Of a stretch of DNA of 64,000 nt, positions 1 through 9,304 are shown piece after piece. The stretch is from Hymenobacter siberiensis (lineage in GTDB: Bacteria; Bacteroidota; Bacteroidia; Cytophagales; Hymenobacteraceae). Every line of letters starts with the position of its first letter. Position 1 is the first letter of the stretch. The stretch lies in the NCBI RefSeq assembly GCF_018967845.1, contig NZ_JAHLZZ010000001.1, positions 992,001 through 1,056,000 on the forward strand. Reading direction: 5' to 3'. A model generated the notes under the pieces. It ran no database searches. It was given only the letters and a program-made list of their open reading frames with translations, and was not told where the DNA came from. The translations under genes and the position numbers were made by a program.

Positions 1-413
1 AGCATGGCGGCCAGCGCCAGCCACATGGTGCCGGGAAAATAATCGAGCAGAATGCGCAGCACGTCCTTGTTGCTCTGGAAAGAGCGGCGCAGGTAGGGCG
101 TTTTCAGCACTAAGGCTTTGGAACCAAGTGGCAGCAGCGCCACGCCGCCGTAGCGGGCGCGGCCAGCCGAGTCGGCCGGGTGCAGGCCCAGGGGCGAAAT
201 ATCGTTGAGGTAGCCCAGCAGGCGGGTGGGCAGGGGCTGGTCGAGGCCGAGGTCGGCGGTGATGGCGGCTTTGGTGGCCAGGTCGCTGCGCTGGCCGGCC
301 AGCAGCGCGGCGGGGTCGCCGGGCAGCACATTGAAAAGCAGAAACACCGTGCACGCCACGCCCACCAGCACAAGCAGGCCCTGGGCTAAACGACGGAGGA
401 TGAAAGGGAGCAA
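1..413 (-). CDS. Peptide ABC transporter permease, DppB/OppB type (partial)
   Basis: Only the N-terminal 137 residues lie in the window; the gene continues past base 1. The translation opens with a short basic stretch, one hydrophobic helix (LVLVGVACTVFLLFNVLPG) and then GDPAALLAGQ, which is the typical start of inner-membrane permeases of the DppB/OppB family (BPD_transp_1) that move di- or oligopeptides with an ATPase pair and a periplasmic binding protein. No ATG is available after the upstream in-frame TAG at 417-419, so I chose the TTG at 411-413. The next gene upstream on the same strand ends at 590, and a repeat-rich spacer lies between. The family is fairly clear; the substrate cannot be told from this fragment. 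Confidence 0.75.
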   Translation of the reverse strand, partial: MLPFILRRLAQGLLVLVGVACTVFLLFNVLPGDPAALLAGQRSDLATKAAITADLGLDQPLPTRLLGYLNDISPLGLHPADSAGRARYGGVALLPLGSKALVLKTPYLRRSFQSNKDVLRILLDYFPGTMWLALAAM

Positions 414-423
414 TTTCTAGATG

Positions 424-586
424 TGGGAAATAAGGAAGATGTGGAGAATGTGGAGAATGTGGAAATATGATGAATGTGAAAATGTGAGAAATGTATTGGA
501 TGTGCTGAAGGTGCAACTGCCTGGCAGATATTCCACCTTCAGCACATTCAATACATTTTCACATTCACCATATTTCCACATTAAAA
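424..586. repeat. Imperfect long palindrome of ATGTG/GAATGTG units
   Basis: The spacer between two leftward genes consists of short purine-rich units (GTGGA, GAATGTG, AATGTGA). The left part, about 460-514, is repeated inverted at about 531-578, with one 8-base gap between the arms. The arms end in the shared words GCTGAAGGTG and CACCTTCAGC around a short loop. As RNA it would fold into one long hairpin. It may end transcription of the gene at 590-1747 or be a dispersed repeat; no coding sense was found in it. Confidence 0.6.
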
Positions 587-589
587 CAA

Positions 590-1747
590 CTACTGCAGCT
601 TCTCCTCCACCTTCCCGATGCTGGGAATATCGTGGTAGTGGTACTTGCCTTTCACCACGCCGTCTTTCAGCAGCAGGAAGCCGGGGTTGGAGCGGATGAT
701 GGACTTGAGGACCGTGGCATCGGCGTAGTAGAAGGGCACGGCCAGGTTGGCGCTGTGGCGAAACACGTCGAACTCGGCCGGGCTGCTGCTGGTGATGACG
801 AGCGGCGTGATGCCCCGGCGTGAGGTTTTGGCATCGTCGAGCAGCTTGTTAATCTGGTCGTAACGGTCGCGGTCGGCCTTGTCTACGTTCTGGATGATGA
901 GCACCAGCTTGTTGCCGCGCAACAGCTCGGGAGTATAGTCGCCCTCATCGTTCCAGACCTTGAAATCGGTGATTTTGGGGCCGGCTTCGGGGTTGAGGGC
1001 CGTCATGCTCTTGTAGGTCCAGGTCGAGTCGGGGTAGGTGGTGAACTCCTCGGTTTTGCCGCCTTTTTCCATGGTGTACTGGTAGCGCAGCGGGGCGCTG
1101 GCCTTCATGAGCTGGCCAATGTCGTTGCCAACTTTATAGGGCAGGAAATCGAAGTAGGGCAGGTGGCCCAGCGCCCGCACCCCAATGCCAATGGCAATGG
1201 CCGTGACAAAGGTCATGGTCATCACCCCAAACGTGCCCCGCACGAAGGAATGGCGCAAAAACCGCTGGTGCGTGAACACGATGGCCCACAGCGCCAGCAG
1301 AAACAGGTCTTTGAAAAACGACGTCCAGGGCTTGAGCTTGATGAAATCGCCGAAGCAGCCGCAGTCCGTCACCTTATCGAACGCTGCCGAATAGAAGGTG
1401 AGGAAGGTGAAAAAGACCAGCAGCCCAAACAGCGCCCACAGCACGATGCGTAGGTTCCAGCGCAGCAGCAGCGCCGCGCCCAGAATAACTTCGGCCGAGC
1501 TCATGAGAATGGACATCGTGCGGGCAATGCCTTTGAACCACAGGAAAAAACCCGCCAGGCTGGGCAGCGAAACGGCGAACACCTCGAAGTATTCTTCCAG
1601 CTTATAAGCCGTGCCCACCGGGTCGTTCAGCTTGATGAGGCCGGAAAAAATGAATAGCGCCCCAAGCAAAAACCAGCACACCCGCGTGAGGGTGCGCAAT
1701 GGGTGCGAGGCAGGAGCAACGGCGGTAATGGAGCTAGGGACAGACAT
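590..1747 (-). CDS. BT_3928-family membrane protein (DoxX/MauE-like)
   Basis: A 385-residue protein with four or five N-terminal membrane helices (about residues 20-190). It carries a DCGCFGD motif near residue 130, as in MauE/DoxX-like proteins of Bacteroidota. The C-terminal 180 residues look like a soluble domain on the far side of the membrane and end in a region resembling a thioredoxin-like fold (PFYYADATVL, GFLLLKDGVV). The match to the BT_3928 family is by recalled architecture; its role is not established, though MauE relatives help form disulfides in partner proteins. I chose the ATG at 1745-1747 over a TTG at 1754-1756, because that TTG lies inside a strong -7 promoter box. In Bacteroides, relatives neighbour a DUF1599 gene, as here. 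Confidence 0.8.
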   Translation of the reverse strand: MSVPSSITAVAPASHPLRTLTRVCWFLLGALFIFSGLIKLNDPVGTAYKLEEYFEVFAVSLPSLAGFFLWFKGIARTMSILMSSAEVILGAALLLRWNLRIVLWALFGLLVFFTFLTFYSAAFDKVTDCGCFGDFIKLKPWTSFFKDLFLLALWAIVFTHQRFLRHSFVRGTFGVMTMTFVTAIAIGIGVRALGHLPYFDFLPYKVGNDIGQLMKASAPLRYQYTMEKGGKTEEFTTYPDSTWTYKSMTALNPEAGPKITDFKVWNDEGDYTPELLRGNKLVLIIQNVDKADRDRYDQINKLLDDAKTSRRGITPLVITSSSPAEFDVFRHSANLAVPFYYADATVLKSIIRSNPGFLLLKDGVVKGKYHYHDIPSIGKVEEKLQ

Positions 1748-1753
1748 AGAGAG

Positions 1754-1761
1754 CAAAGGTA
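1754..1761 (-). promoter_or_regulatory. Bacteroidota -7 box TACCTTTG for the BT_3928-family gene
   Basis: Read on the minus strand this is TACCTTTG, a full match to the Bacteroidota -7 consensus TAnnTTTG. Only six bases separate it from the ATG at 1747, so transcription would begin at or next to the start codon and the mRNA would be almost leaderless. Confidence 0.6.
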
Positions 1762-1820
1762 AGCCGGGGGCGAAACGCAGGGGCGGGGCGTGGGGTTGTT
1801 GTGCGGACCTGCCATTCGTT

Positions 1821-1954
1821 GGCTGTCAGCCTGAGCATTCTGCACTTAAAGCAGAGACGAAGGACCGCATCACGGTTGAATAATTTGTAATAATCTAACC
1901 GAGGCGAGCGCGATAAGGTCCTTCGCAAGCGTACGCAAGATGAGGATGACAGCC
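1821..1954. repeat. Dispersed palindrome, family A (GGACCTT type), copy 1
   Basis: The outer ends GGCTGTCA and TGACAGCC are inverted, and the inside holds the family words GAAGGACC and AAGGTCCTTCGCAAG. The arms are less perfect than in copy 3 at 22458-22578. It fills the gap between the DUF1599 gene and the BT_3928-family gene, both leftward. Confidence 0.6.
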
Positions 1955-1969
1955 GACGGATGACAAACG

Positions 1970-2506
1970 CTACGCCTCGCCCTCCAGAATCAGCGCAAAT
2001 ACGGCGTAGTTCAGCATGTCGCGGTAGCTGCCTTCCACGCTTTCGCTCACCAGGGCTGCGCCGCCAATGTCTTCGAGCTGCTTCACGCGGTGCAGCTTCA
2101 TCAGAATCAGGTCGGTGATGCTGGCCACGCGCATTTGCCGCCAGGCTTCGCCGTAGTCGTGGTTTTTGGCCAGCAGCAGGCGGCGGTTTTCGGCGGCTTC
2201 GTGGTCGTAGGCGGCGGCCACGGCGGTGGCGGCCATGTCGAGGGGGGTTTCCCCGGGCAGGTGCAGCTGCATCAGGGCAATGAGGCAGTAGTTGATGATG
2301 GCCACGAACTCCTCGTTCACATCATCGGCCACGAGCTGCACGCCGGTTTCCTGAATGGTCCGGATGCGGTTGGCCTTGATAAAAATCTGGTCCGTAACCG
2401 AGGGCAGGCGCAGAATGCGCCACGCCGTGCCGTAGTCGTGGGTTTTGGCCAGAAACAGGGTGCGGCAGCGGGCCAGCAGCAGGTCGTATTGTTCGGGGGT
2501 AGTCAA
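1970..2506 (-). CDS. DUF1599 domain protein
   Basis: 178 residues made of two related halves. Each half has an AKTHDYG or AKNHDYG motif followed by AWR and a helix with R(I/V)xxIxD or similar, the layout of the DUF1599 family (nucleotide modification associated domain) of Bacteroidota. The biochemical role is unknown to me. The start is a TTG at 2504-2506; no ATG in frame precedes the first conserved residues (TTPEQYDLLL). It is divergent from folP, with 109 bases between the two starts, and ends just before a palindromic repeat. Confidence 0.75.
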   Translation of the reverse strand: MTTPEQYDLLLARCRTLFLAKTHDYGTAWRILRLPSVTDQIFIKANRIRTIQETGVQLVADDVNEEFVAIINYCLIALMQLHLPGETPLDMAATAVAAAYDHEAAENRRLLLAKNHDYGEAWRQMRVASITDLILMKLHRVKQLEDIGGAALVSESVEGSYRDMLNYAVFALILEGEA

Positions 2507-2615
2507 GGGTGAGCTGGTGAGGTAGTGAACAGGTGAGTTTGAAATCTCGTCTCACGCCGCAAGTTCGGGGCATTAGATGGATATTGGCGCTTTCGCAACC
2601 TAGCGCTGTCGTTCC

Positions 2616-3497
2616 ATGTCGCCAACCGTAGCTAACTCACCAATCCACCAATTCACCAATTCACTACGAAGCCCCCACGGCCGCCTGCTCGATTTGCGCC
2701 GGCCGCAGGTGATGGGTATTCTCAACCTCACGCCCGATTCGTTCTTTGCCGGCAGCCGCGTGGCCTCCGAAAAAGACCTGCTTTCCCGCGCCGAAGCCAT
2801 GCTCACAGCCGGAGCGGCCGTGCTCGACCTCGGTGCCTACAGCACCCGCCCGGGAGCCGATGATGTTTCCGAAGCCGAGGAAACCCGCCGTCTGCTGCCC
2901 GCCGTGGCAGCGGTGCGCAAAGAATTCCCGCAGGCCTTTCTCTCGGCCGATACGTTCCGGGCCGGCGTGGCCGAAGCCGCCGTGCAGGCCGGGGCCGACC
3001 TGGTGAACGATGTGGGCGGCGGCACTCTCGACGCCGATATGTTTGCCACCGTGGGCCGCCTGCGCGTGCCCTACGTGTTGATGCACCTGCGCGGCACCCC
3101 CCAAACCATGAGCAAGCTCACGCACTACGAAGACGACCTGGTGCTCACGCTACTGCGCTATTTCCGCGACGGCCTGGCCGCCCTGCGCACCCTCGGCGTG
3201 ACCGATGTGCTGCTCGACCCCGGCTTCGGCTTTGCCAAAACCGCTGCCCAAAGCCACGAGCTGCTGCGCCGCCTGCCCGAGCTGCAGGCGCTGGGCCTGC
3301 CCATGCTGGCTGCCCTCTCGCGCAAGAAAATGGTGTACGGCCCCCTCGGCCTCGGCCCCGAAACGGCCCTCAACGGTACCACGGCGCTGCACATGGTGGC
3401 CCTGCAGGGCGGGGCTAAGCTATTGCGGGCGCACGATGTGGCCGAAGCCCACCAAACCATACAATTATTTGCCAATACCTTTCCGATGGCGGAATAA
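2616..3497 (+). CDS. folP: Dihydropteroate synthase
   Basis: 293 residues. Joins 7,8-dihydropterin pyrophosphate with p-aminobenzoate in folate synthesis, in the cytoplasm. Visible DHPS signatures are VMGILNLTPDSFF (residues 32-44), the LDLGAYSTRPGA strand with its substrate-binding loop (about 70-80), DLVNDVGGG, LDPGFGFAK (about 201-209) and a SRKK loop near 238, and the length is normal. The first 34 residues precede the domain and include a run coded by a short repeat (tcaccaattcaccaattc), so the true start may be further in, although no later ATG lies before residue 33. It is followed by cdaA on the same strand, a common pairing in Bacteroidota, with a palindrome between. Confidence 0.93.
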   Translation: MSPTVANSPIHQFTNSLRSPHGRLLDLRRPQVMGILNLTPDSFFAGSRVASEKDLLSRAEAMLTAGAAVLDLGAYSTRPGADDVSEAEETRRLLPAVAAVRKEFPQAFLSADTFRAGVAEAAVQAGADLVNDVGGGTLDADMFATVGRLRVPYVLMHLRGTPQTMSKLTHYEDDLVLTLLRYFRDGLAALRTLGVTDVLLDPGFGFAKTAAQSHELLRRLPELQALGLPMLAALSRKKMVYGPLGLGPETALNGTTALHMVALQGGAKLLRAHDVAEAHQTIQLFANTFPMAE

Positions 3498-3520
3498 AGG
3501 CCGTAATTTGAAGGGCGTAT

Positions 3521-3637
3521 GTCATCCTGAGCAGCGCGAAGGACCTTAGCACCGCTGAATAGCCTGCAGCGGGTAGTCGCTGCAACTTGTTCGGCGCGGC
3601 CAAGGTCCTTGGCAAGCGGACGCCCGATGAGGATGAC
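3521..3637. repeat. Dispersed palindrome, family A, copy 2
   Basis: Outer ends GTCATCCT and AGGATGAC are inverted; inside are GAAGGACCTT and AAGGTCCTTGGCAAG. It lies between folP and cdaA, which run the same way. If the two genes are cotranscribed, the hairpin would sit inside the mRNA. Confidence 0.65.
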
Positions 3638-3677
3638 GAATGCTTCATCTAAGGCCCTTCTCTTTTTCTCCACCGCC

Positions 3678-4490
3678 ATGACCGGCCCATTCCCCATCAA
3701 TTTCCTGCATTTCGGCTGGATTGACGCGGCCGACGTGTTGCTGGTGACGGTGCTGCTGTACCAGCTCTATAAGCTGCTGCGCGGCTCGGTGGCCCTGAAC
3801 GTGGCGCTGGGTCTGGTGTCGTTTTACCTGCTATACTTGGTGGTGAAGGCCACGGGCATGGAGCTGCTTACCAAAATCCTGGGGCAGTTCATGAGCGTGG
3901 GCGTGCTGGCCAGCATCATCCTGTTTCAGCAGGAAATCCGGCGGTTTTTGCTGAGCGTGGGCAAGGCCACGGCCCTGGAGCGGGTGCGCGGCTGGAGCTG
4001 GGGCCGCCCCGCCGAAACGACCCCGCTGGCCGTGGGCCCCTTCGTGGAAGCCGCCAAAAGCCTGTCGAACAAGTTCACCGGCGCGCTCATCTGCTTCACC
4101 CAAGCCTCCGACCTCACGCCCTTTGCCGAATCCGGCGACCGGCTCGATGCCGAAATCAGCAAGCGCCTGCTGCTCTCCATCTTCAACAAAACCTCGCCCC
4201 TGCACGACGGGGCCGTGATTGTGACCAACGGTCGGCTGCGGGCCGCCCGCTGCATTCTGCCGGTGAGCGAAAACTCCGACGTGCCGGCCTCGCTCGGCCT
4301 GCGCCACCGCGCTGCCATCGGCCTGAGCGAAATCACCGATGCCGTGGTGCTGGTGGTGAGCGAGGAAACCGGGGCCATGAGCCTCGTGCGCCACGGCGAG
4401 GTGCACCGCAACCTGGGTCCCAGCGAGCTGCGCGCCCGCCTGACCGAGTGGCTTCTGGTGCCCACCGCCAATGCCGCCGGTGCCCGCTAA
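3678..4490 (+). CDS. cdaA: Diadenylate cyclase CdaA
   Basis: 270 residues. Makes the second messenger c-di-AMP from two ATP. The N-terminus has three hydrophobic helices (about residues 15-85), ending in SIILFQQEIRRFL, as in membrane-bound CdaA. The DisA_N (DAC) domain follows, with the catalytic LHDGAVIV motif (DGA) and the GLRHRAA motif (RHR) about 30 residues later. I chose the ATG at 3678; an in-frame start 69 bases upstream would add residues coded by the flanking palindrome. The folP-cdaA order is common in Bacteroidota. No regulator such as CdaR is adjacent. Confidence 0.93.
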   Translation: MTGPFPINFLHFGWIDAADVLLVTVLLYQLYKLLRGSVALNVALGLVSFYLLYLVVKATGMELLTKILGQFMSVGVLASIILFQQEIRRFLLSVGKATALERVRGWSWGRPAETTPLAVGPFVEAAKSLSNKFTGALICFTQASDLTPFAESGDRLDAEISKRLLLSIFNKTSPLHDGAVIVTNGRLRAARCILPVSENSDVPASLGLRHRAAIGLSEITDAVVLVVSEETGAMSLVRHGEVHRNLGPSELRARLTEWLLVPTANAAGAR

Positions 4491-4834
4491 CCCCTTCGGC
4501 AATAATGGGTGAGGCAGAACATTGTAATTCATTTGCCTGATATCATCTATTTGATAGTCAGATATTTGGGTTATGATTTGGCAGGCGATGGCGATGGCGG
4601 CGGGTGGGGACTGATTAGGTTTCTGAGTTTTTGTTTTTTACTTTTCTAGGAGCGTTCTGTGCTGTGCCTTTCAGGTAGTTGCAGTTTGGTGCGATTCACC
4701 CATCGCCTTTGTCAGCCAAATGCGGCTGCCAGCCAGGGCCGGCACTGGCTCGGTTTGTTGCGCTACCACCCGGTTGCTTTTTCATTCATCCCCTTTTTTC
4801 ACCACCGTATTCATTCACTTTACTCTTTTGTCTT
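4491..4834. other. Intergenic region, 344 bases, upstream of a secreted protein
   Basis: No gene seen. The first 200 bases are AT-richer than the surroundings. The last part is pyrimidine-rich and leads into the ATG at 4835. There is no clear TAnnTTTG box; TACTCTTTTG at 4821-4830 is the nearest approach, with a two-base-longer spacer. The promoter of the following gene should lie here. Confidence 0.5.
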
Positions 4835-7800
4835 ATGCACAAAAAAATACTCCGCGAGCAGCAGGGTCTGCTGCCCCGTGCCCTGTCATCGCCGAAGCGG
4901 CTCACGCGCCTGTTTGGTGCCGGGTTCCTGCTGCTGGGTGGCTTAGGGGCACAAGCCCAAACTACCACCGTCTTCAATGAGGACTTTGAAGGCGCTACCA
5001 ATAGCTTCACGCTCGTCAACGGTGCCGCTACCAACATCAACCAGTGGTTTGTGGGCACGGTGGGCGGCAACGGCCCCACTACTGCCGGCACCAAATCGGC
5101 ATACATCACCAACGATGGTGGGGTGAGCAATGCGTATACCATTACCAGTGCTGCGGTTTCGCACATGTACCGCGATGTGACCGTGGCCGCCGGCCAGGGC
5201 AATATTCAGCTCGGCTTCGACTGGAAAGCGGCCGGCGAAAGCACCTACGACTACCTGCTGGTGCAGGTGGCACCCACTACGTTTACGCCGGTGGCGGGCA
5301 CCCTTCCGGCCGGCGTGACGGTGCTGGCCCAAATCAACCTGCAAACCACCTTCGGGCGGACCACGCTCCAGCTGCCGGGTAATTTCAGCGGCAGCACGCA
5401 GCGCCTGATTTTTACCTGGCGCAACGATGGCTCGCTGGGCGCGCAGCCGCCGGCTACGATTGACAACGTGACGGTGACCAGCCAGACGGCCAACCCCATC
5501 AGCGGGGCCTTCACCATCAACAGCGCGCTGCCCACGGCGGGCACCAACTTTACCAGCTTCACCGATGCGGCCAGCCGCCTGAACCAGGATGGTATCAGCG
5601 GTCCGGTGACCCTCACGGTTACGGGCGGCCCCTACACCGAGCAGTTTCTGCTGGGCGAAGTAGCGGGCACCAGCGCCACCAACACCATTGTCGTGAACGG
5701 CGGCGGGCGCACCATCCGGTATGCTTCGACCAGCAGCACGCAGCGCGCGGTGGTGCAGCTCAACGGCACCGACTACACCACCATCAACAACCTGAACATT
5801 GATGCCACCGGTGGCAGCGGCACCAGCGGCACCTACGGCTACGGCGTGCTGCTGACCAGTGCGGCCGACAACGACCGCATCACCAACAACACCATCAACG
5901 CGGACATCGCCACCACGTCGACCAACTTTGCGGGCATCGTGGTGAGCGGCTCGACCACCAGCGCCACCACCAGCGGCAACTCGGCCAACAACCTCACCAT
6001 TGAGGGCAACACCGTGAACGGCGGCTACTACGGCATCACGCTGTACGGCAACAGCACCACTTCGCTGAACACGGGCAATGTTGTGCGCAACAACAACGTG
6101 CGCGACTTCTATACCTACGGGATTTACTCGGGGTATCAGGATGGGGCTCAGTTCATCGGCAACGATGTGAGCCGGCCGCTGCGCACGGCGGTCAGCTCGT
6201 TCTACGGCATCTACAATTTCGCCTCGTCGCGCAGCCTCACCATTGAGAAGAACCGCCTGCACGACCCGTTCACGGGCAACCCGACTTCGACCAGCGCGCT
6301 GTACGGCATTTACCTGGCTACCAGCACCGGCGCCACGGCTACTACCACCAACGACGTGGTGAACAACGTGCTGTATAACATCAACGGCTCGGGCACGCAG
6401 TACCTCATCTACAACTCGGGCGCTGCGTTTAGCCGCATCTACAACAACAGCATCAACGCGGACGACCAGTCGGCCGCGACCAACACTACCTACGGCATCT
6501 ACAACTCCGGGGCCAGCGCTGATATCCGCAACAACGTGGTGAGCATCACGCGGCCCAGCACGGGCACCAAGTACGGCGTGTACTACTCCACAGCCCCGAC
6601 CACCAGCAACTACAACGACATTTACGTGCCCAACGGCAACGTGGGCTATTTCAGCACTGCCCTGGTGACGCTGGCCAACCTGCAGGCCGCTAACAGCAAT
6701 GCCTTCGACCAGAACAGCGTGTCGGCCGACCCGGTATTTGTGGGGGTCAGCACCGGCAACCTGCTGCCCAGCAACGTGCTGCTCAACAACGCCGGCACGC
6801 CGCTCACCCGCGTAACCGATGACATCACGGGTGCGGTTCGGGGCGCGGCCCCCGACCTGGGTGCTTATGAGTTTACGCCGGTGGCCGTGGATGTGGCCCC
6901 AGTGGCCCTCCTGGGCCCGGCTGCGGGCACGAGCTGCTACAGCGCTACCGAGGCGGTGATTGTGCAGATTCGCAACGCGGGCACTTCGACTCTTGACTTC
7001 GCTACCACGCCGGCCGCAGTATCGGTAGTGGTGACGCTGCCCGGCGGCACTACCCAAACCTTCCCCGGTACCGTGAGCACAGGCACCCTGACCAGCGGCG
7101 CGACCCTGAACGTGACCCTCACCGGCACGCTGAACATGACCACGCTGGGTGCTTACGCGTTTGCCGTGACGGCCACTGTGGTGGGCGATGCCAACACCAG
7201 CAACAACGTGCTGACACCCGCCGCTACCCGCACGGTAGTTGCTCCGGTGGCCGGTGTGCTGTCCCCGGCGTCCTTCAATATCTGTGTAAGCGGCAGCGCT
7301 TCGCTGGCCCTGGCCGGCGCAGCCAATGGCAGCATCCAGTACCAGAGCAGCACCAGCGCCACCGGCACCTTCACGGATATTGTCGGCGCTACTGCGGCTA
7401 CGTACACCACGCCCGTGCTCAACAGCACCATTTACTACCGTGTGCGCAATACCTGCAACACCAACACGACCTACAGCAACGTGGCCGCCATCATGGTGAA
7501 CAACCCCGTGATTTCGGCTGCTCCCACGCCGCTCAGCACCTGCGCGGGCGGTACGGCTACGCTGTCGTCCACCGTGCCAACGGGCGTTTCGGTGCGCTAC
7601 TTCACCACGGCTACCGGCGGCACGGCCATCGGCACCGGCAACCCCTTCGTGACGCCGGCCCTCACGGCCAACACGACCTACTACGCCGAAGCCTTTGCGG
7701 GCGGCACCGAAAGAGGCGGCAAGCCGGCTTCCATCCAGACCGATGGCGGCTACAGCGGTACCAACACCGGCATCGTGTTCACGGCCACCGGCCCCACCTC

Positions 7801-9235
7801 CATTCAGGCGGCTACGGTATACAATGCCACTGCCACCGCCGGTTCGCTAACTGTGGAGCTACGCGACAACGCCGGGGCCCTGGTTTCCACGGCTGGTCCG
7901 TTTGCACTGGCGGCGGGCAGCACCACCGCCCTGATGCCCACCGTACTGCAGCTGAATCTGGCCGTGCCGGCTGCCGGCACCTACCGGTTGGTTACCTCGG
8001 CTACGGGCACGCAGCCCACGCTGTACCGCGATTTCACGGGCAATACCTACCCCTACACTTCGCCCAGCGGCGTGGTATCGGTTACGGGCGGTTTGCTGGC
8101 CGGTGGTGCCAGTGCCAGCTACTACTTCTTCTTCAACCTGCTGATTGGCAACGAGTGCGTGGGGGCTTCGCGCACCCCGATTCAGGTGAACGTGACGCCG
8201 GGCCTGGTGGCTTCGCTGCCGGTGGCCGCTGCTACCAGCTGCGGCCGCACGCCTTACCAGCTGGCCGGCACCATTGCCGGTTCGGCTACGGGCGCTACCT
8301 ACACCACCAGCGGCACGGGCACGTTCTCGCCCAATGCCACTACGCTGAACGCAACCTACACGCCCTCGGCGGCCGACGTAACGGCCGGAACCGTGACGCT
8401 CACGCTCACGCCCACCGGCCCCACGGCCCCGTGCACCTCCACGGGCCGCGTGGTGCTCACGCTGGCTACGCCGCCGAACGCGGCCTTCAGCTACCCCGTC
8501 GGCACGTATTGCACGGGCTCTACTACTCCGGTAGCGCCGGTGCTGGCTCCCGGCGCGGTGGCCGGCACGTTCTCGACCACGGGCGCTGGCCTGAGCATTA
8601 ACCCGGTAACGGGCGTTATCAACCTGACTAATGCCAACAGCGACGGCACGTACACCATCCTCAACACGGTGGCCACGTCGGGCGCGTGCAGCGGCTCATC
8701 GTCCAGCACCACCATCACCATCAACTTCGGGGTGGTGACGCCCACGCTCACCTCGACGCCCCAGGCGGGTGGGGTGCTGCTGAGCACGTCGGCCCTGGCC
8801 GGGGTTACCTATCAGTTCTTCCGCAACGGCGTGGCCGTGGCTGCCCCCGGCACCAGCAACACGCTGCTGCTTCCGGTGGGCTCGCAAAACGGCAGCTACA
8901 CCGTGGTGGTGACGGCTACTTCCGGTTGCGCTTCGGCTCCTTCCAATGCGATTTCGGTAACGGTGACCGGTACGCAAACGGCGGCGCTCACCGGCGTAAG
9001 CCTGCTGGTGTACCCCAACCCCACGCCCAACGGCAGCCTCACGCTGGAGCTGCGCGGCCCCCGCGCCACGGCCTCGCAGCTGGTGGTGCTGAACTCGCTG
9101 GGCCAGGTGGTGCACACCAGCATCATCGCCGCCGGCTCGGCCTCGCTGAACCTGGGCCACCTGGCTTCGGGCGTGTACACCTTCCGGGTGAAAACGACCG
9201 AAGGCGTGCTGACTCAGCGCGTGGTACGCGAATAG
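4835..9235 (+). CDS. Large secreted beta-helix protein with type IX sorting domain
   Basis: 1466 residues. A signal peptide ends at AQAQ (about residue 46). Next comes a domain starting FNEDFEG, typical of secreted Bacteroidota cargo. About residues 170-680 form a right-handed parallel beta-helix, with many NNT/NN/YGI turns such as NNTINA, IYNNSINAD and ADIRNNVVS. Then follow CARDB- and Ig-like beta-sandwiches (TSCYSATEAVIVQIRNAG; several xGxxTLSxTVPTG-like modules). The last 80 residues form a type A type IX sorting domain (VYPNPTPNGSLTLEL, LASGVYTFRV). It is likely exported by the Por/Gld machinery and anchored or released at the surface. Ligand or substrate is unknown; polysaccharide binding or adhesion are guesses from fold. 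A strong terminator follows the stop codon. Confidence 0.85.
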   Translation: MHKKILREQQGLLPRALSSPKRLTRLFGAGFLLLGGLGAQAQTTTVFNEDFEGATNSFTLVNGAATNINQWFVGTVGGNGPTTAGTKSAYITNDGGVSNAYTITSAAVSHMYRDVTVAAGQGNIQLGFDWKAAGESTYDYLLVQVAPTTFTPVAGTLPAGVTVLAQINLQTTFGRTTLQLPGNFSGSTQRLIFTWRNDGSLGAQPPATIDNVTVTSQTANPISGAFTINSALPTAGTNFTSFTDAASRLNQDGISGPVTLTVTGGPYTEQFLLGEVAGTSATNTIVVNGGGRTIRYASTSSTQRAVVQLNGTDYTTINNLNIDATGGSGTSGTYGYGVLLTSAADNDRITNNTINADIATTSTNFAGIVVSGSTTSATTSGNSANNLTIEGNTVNGGYYGITLYGNSTTSLNTGNVVRNNNVRDFYTYGIYSGYQDGAQFIGNDVSRPLRTAVSSFYGIYNFASSRSLTIEKNRLHDPFTGNPTSTSALYGIYLATSTGATATTTNDVVNNVLYNINGSGTQYLIYNSGAAFSRIYNNSINADDQSAATNTTYGIYNSGASADIRNNVVSITRPSTGTKYGVYYSTAPTTSNYNDIYVPNGNVGYFSTALVTLANLQAANSNAFDQNSVSADPVFVGVSTGNLLPSNVLLNNAGTPLTRVTDDITGAVRGAAPDLGAYEFTPVAVDVAPVALLGPAAGTSCYSATEAVIVQIRNAGTSTLDFATTPAAVSVVVTLPGGTTQTFPGTVSTGTLTSGATLNVTLTGTLNMTTLGAYAFAVTATVVGDANTSNNVLTPAATRTVVAPVAGVLSPASFNICVSGSASLALAGAANGSIQYQSSTSATGTFTDIVGATAATYTTPVLNSTIYYRVRNTCNTNTTYSNVAAIMVNNPVISAAPTPLSTCAGGTATLSSTVPTGVSVRYFTTATGGTAIGTGNPFVTPALTANTTYYAEAFAGGTERGGKPASIQTDGGYSGTNTGIVFTATGPTSIQAATVYNATATAGSLTVELRDNAGALVSTAGPFALAAGSTTALMPTVLQLNLAVPAAGTYRLVTSATGTQPTLYRDFTGNTYPYTSPSGVVSVTGGLLAGGASASYYFFFNLLIGNECVGASRTPIQVNVTPGLVASLPVAAATSCGRTPYQLAGTIAGSATGATYTTSGTGTFSPNATTLNATYTPSAADVTAGTVTLTLTPTGPTAPCTSTGRVVLTLATPPNAAFSYPVGTYCTGSTTPVAPVLAPGAVAGTFSTTGAGLSINPVTGVINLTNANSDGTYTILNTVATSGACSGSSSSTTITINFGVVTPTLTSTPQAGGVLLSTSALAGVTYQFFRNGVAVAAPGTSNTLLLPVGSQNGSYTVVVTATSGCASAPSNAISVTVTGTQTAALTGVSLLVYPNPTPNGSLTLELRGPRATASQLVVLNSLGQVVHTSIIAAGSASLNLGHLASGVYTFRVKTTEGVLTQRVVRE

Positions 9236-9255
9236 GGTAGCGTTCCGCAGTAAGT

Positions 9256-9293
9256 AAAAAGTCCCGCCGGCAGCTGCCGGCGGGACTTTTTTT
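9256..9293. terminator. Rho-independent terminator
   Basis: A near-perfect GC-rich palindrome, GTCCCGCCGGCAG and its inverse, is flanked by A and T runs on both sides. It sits 20 bases after the stop of the large secreted protein and faces the end of kbl, so it can work in both directions. Confidence 0.9.
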
Positions 9294-9304
9294 GTGAGCA
9301 ATTA

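Noticed and set aside
4943..7057. A 704-codon open frame on the minus strand, antisense to the large secreted protein
   Set aside because: Composition is Val/Gly/Arg/His-rich with no domain; it mirrors the GC bias of the real gene on the plus strand.
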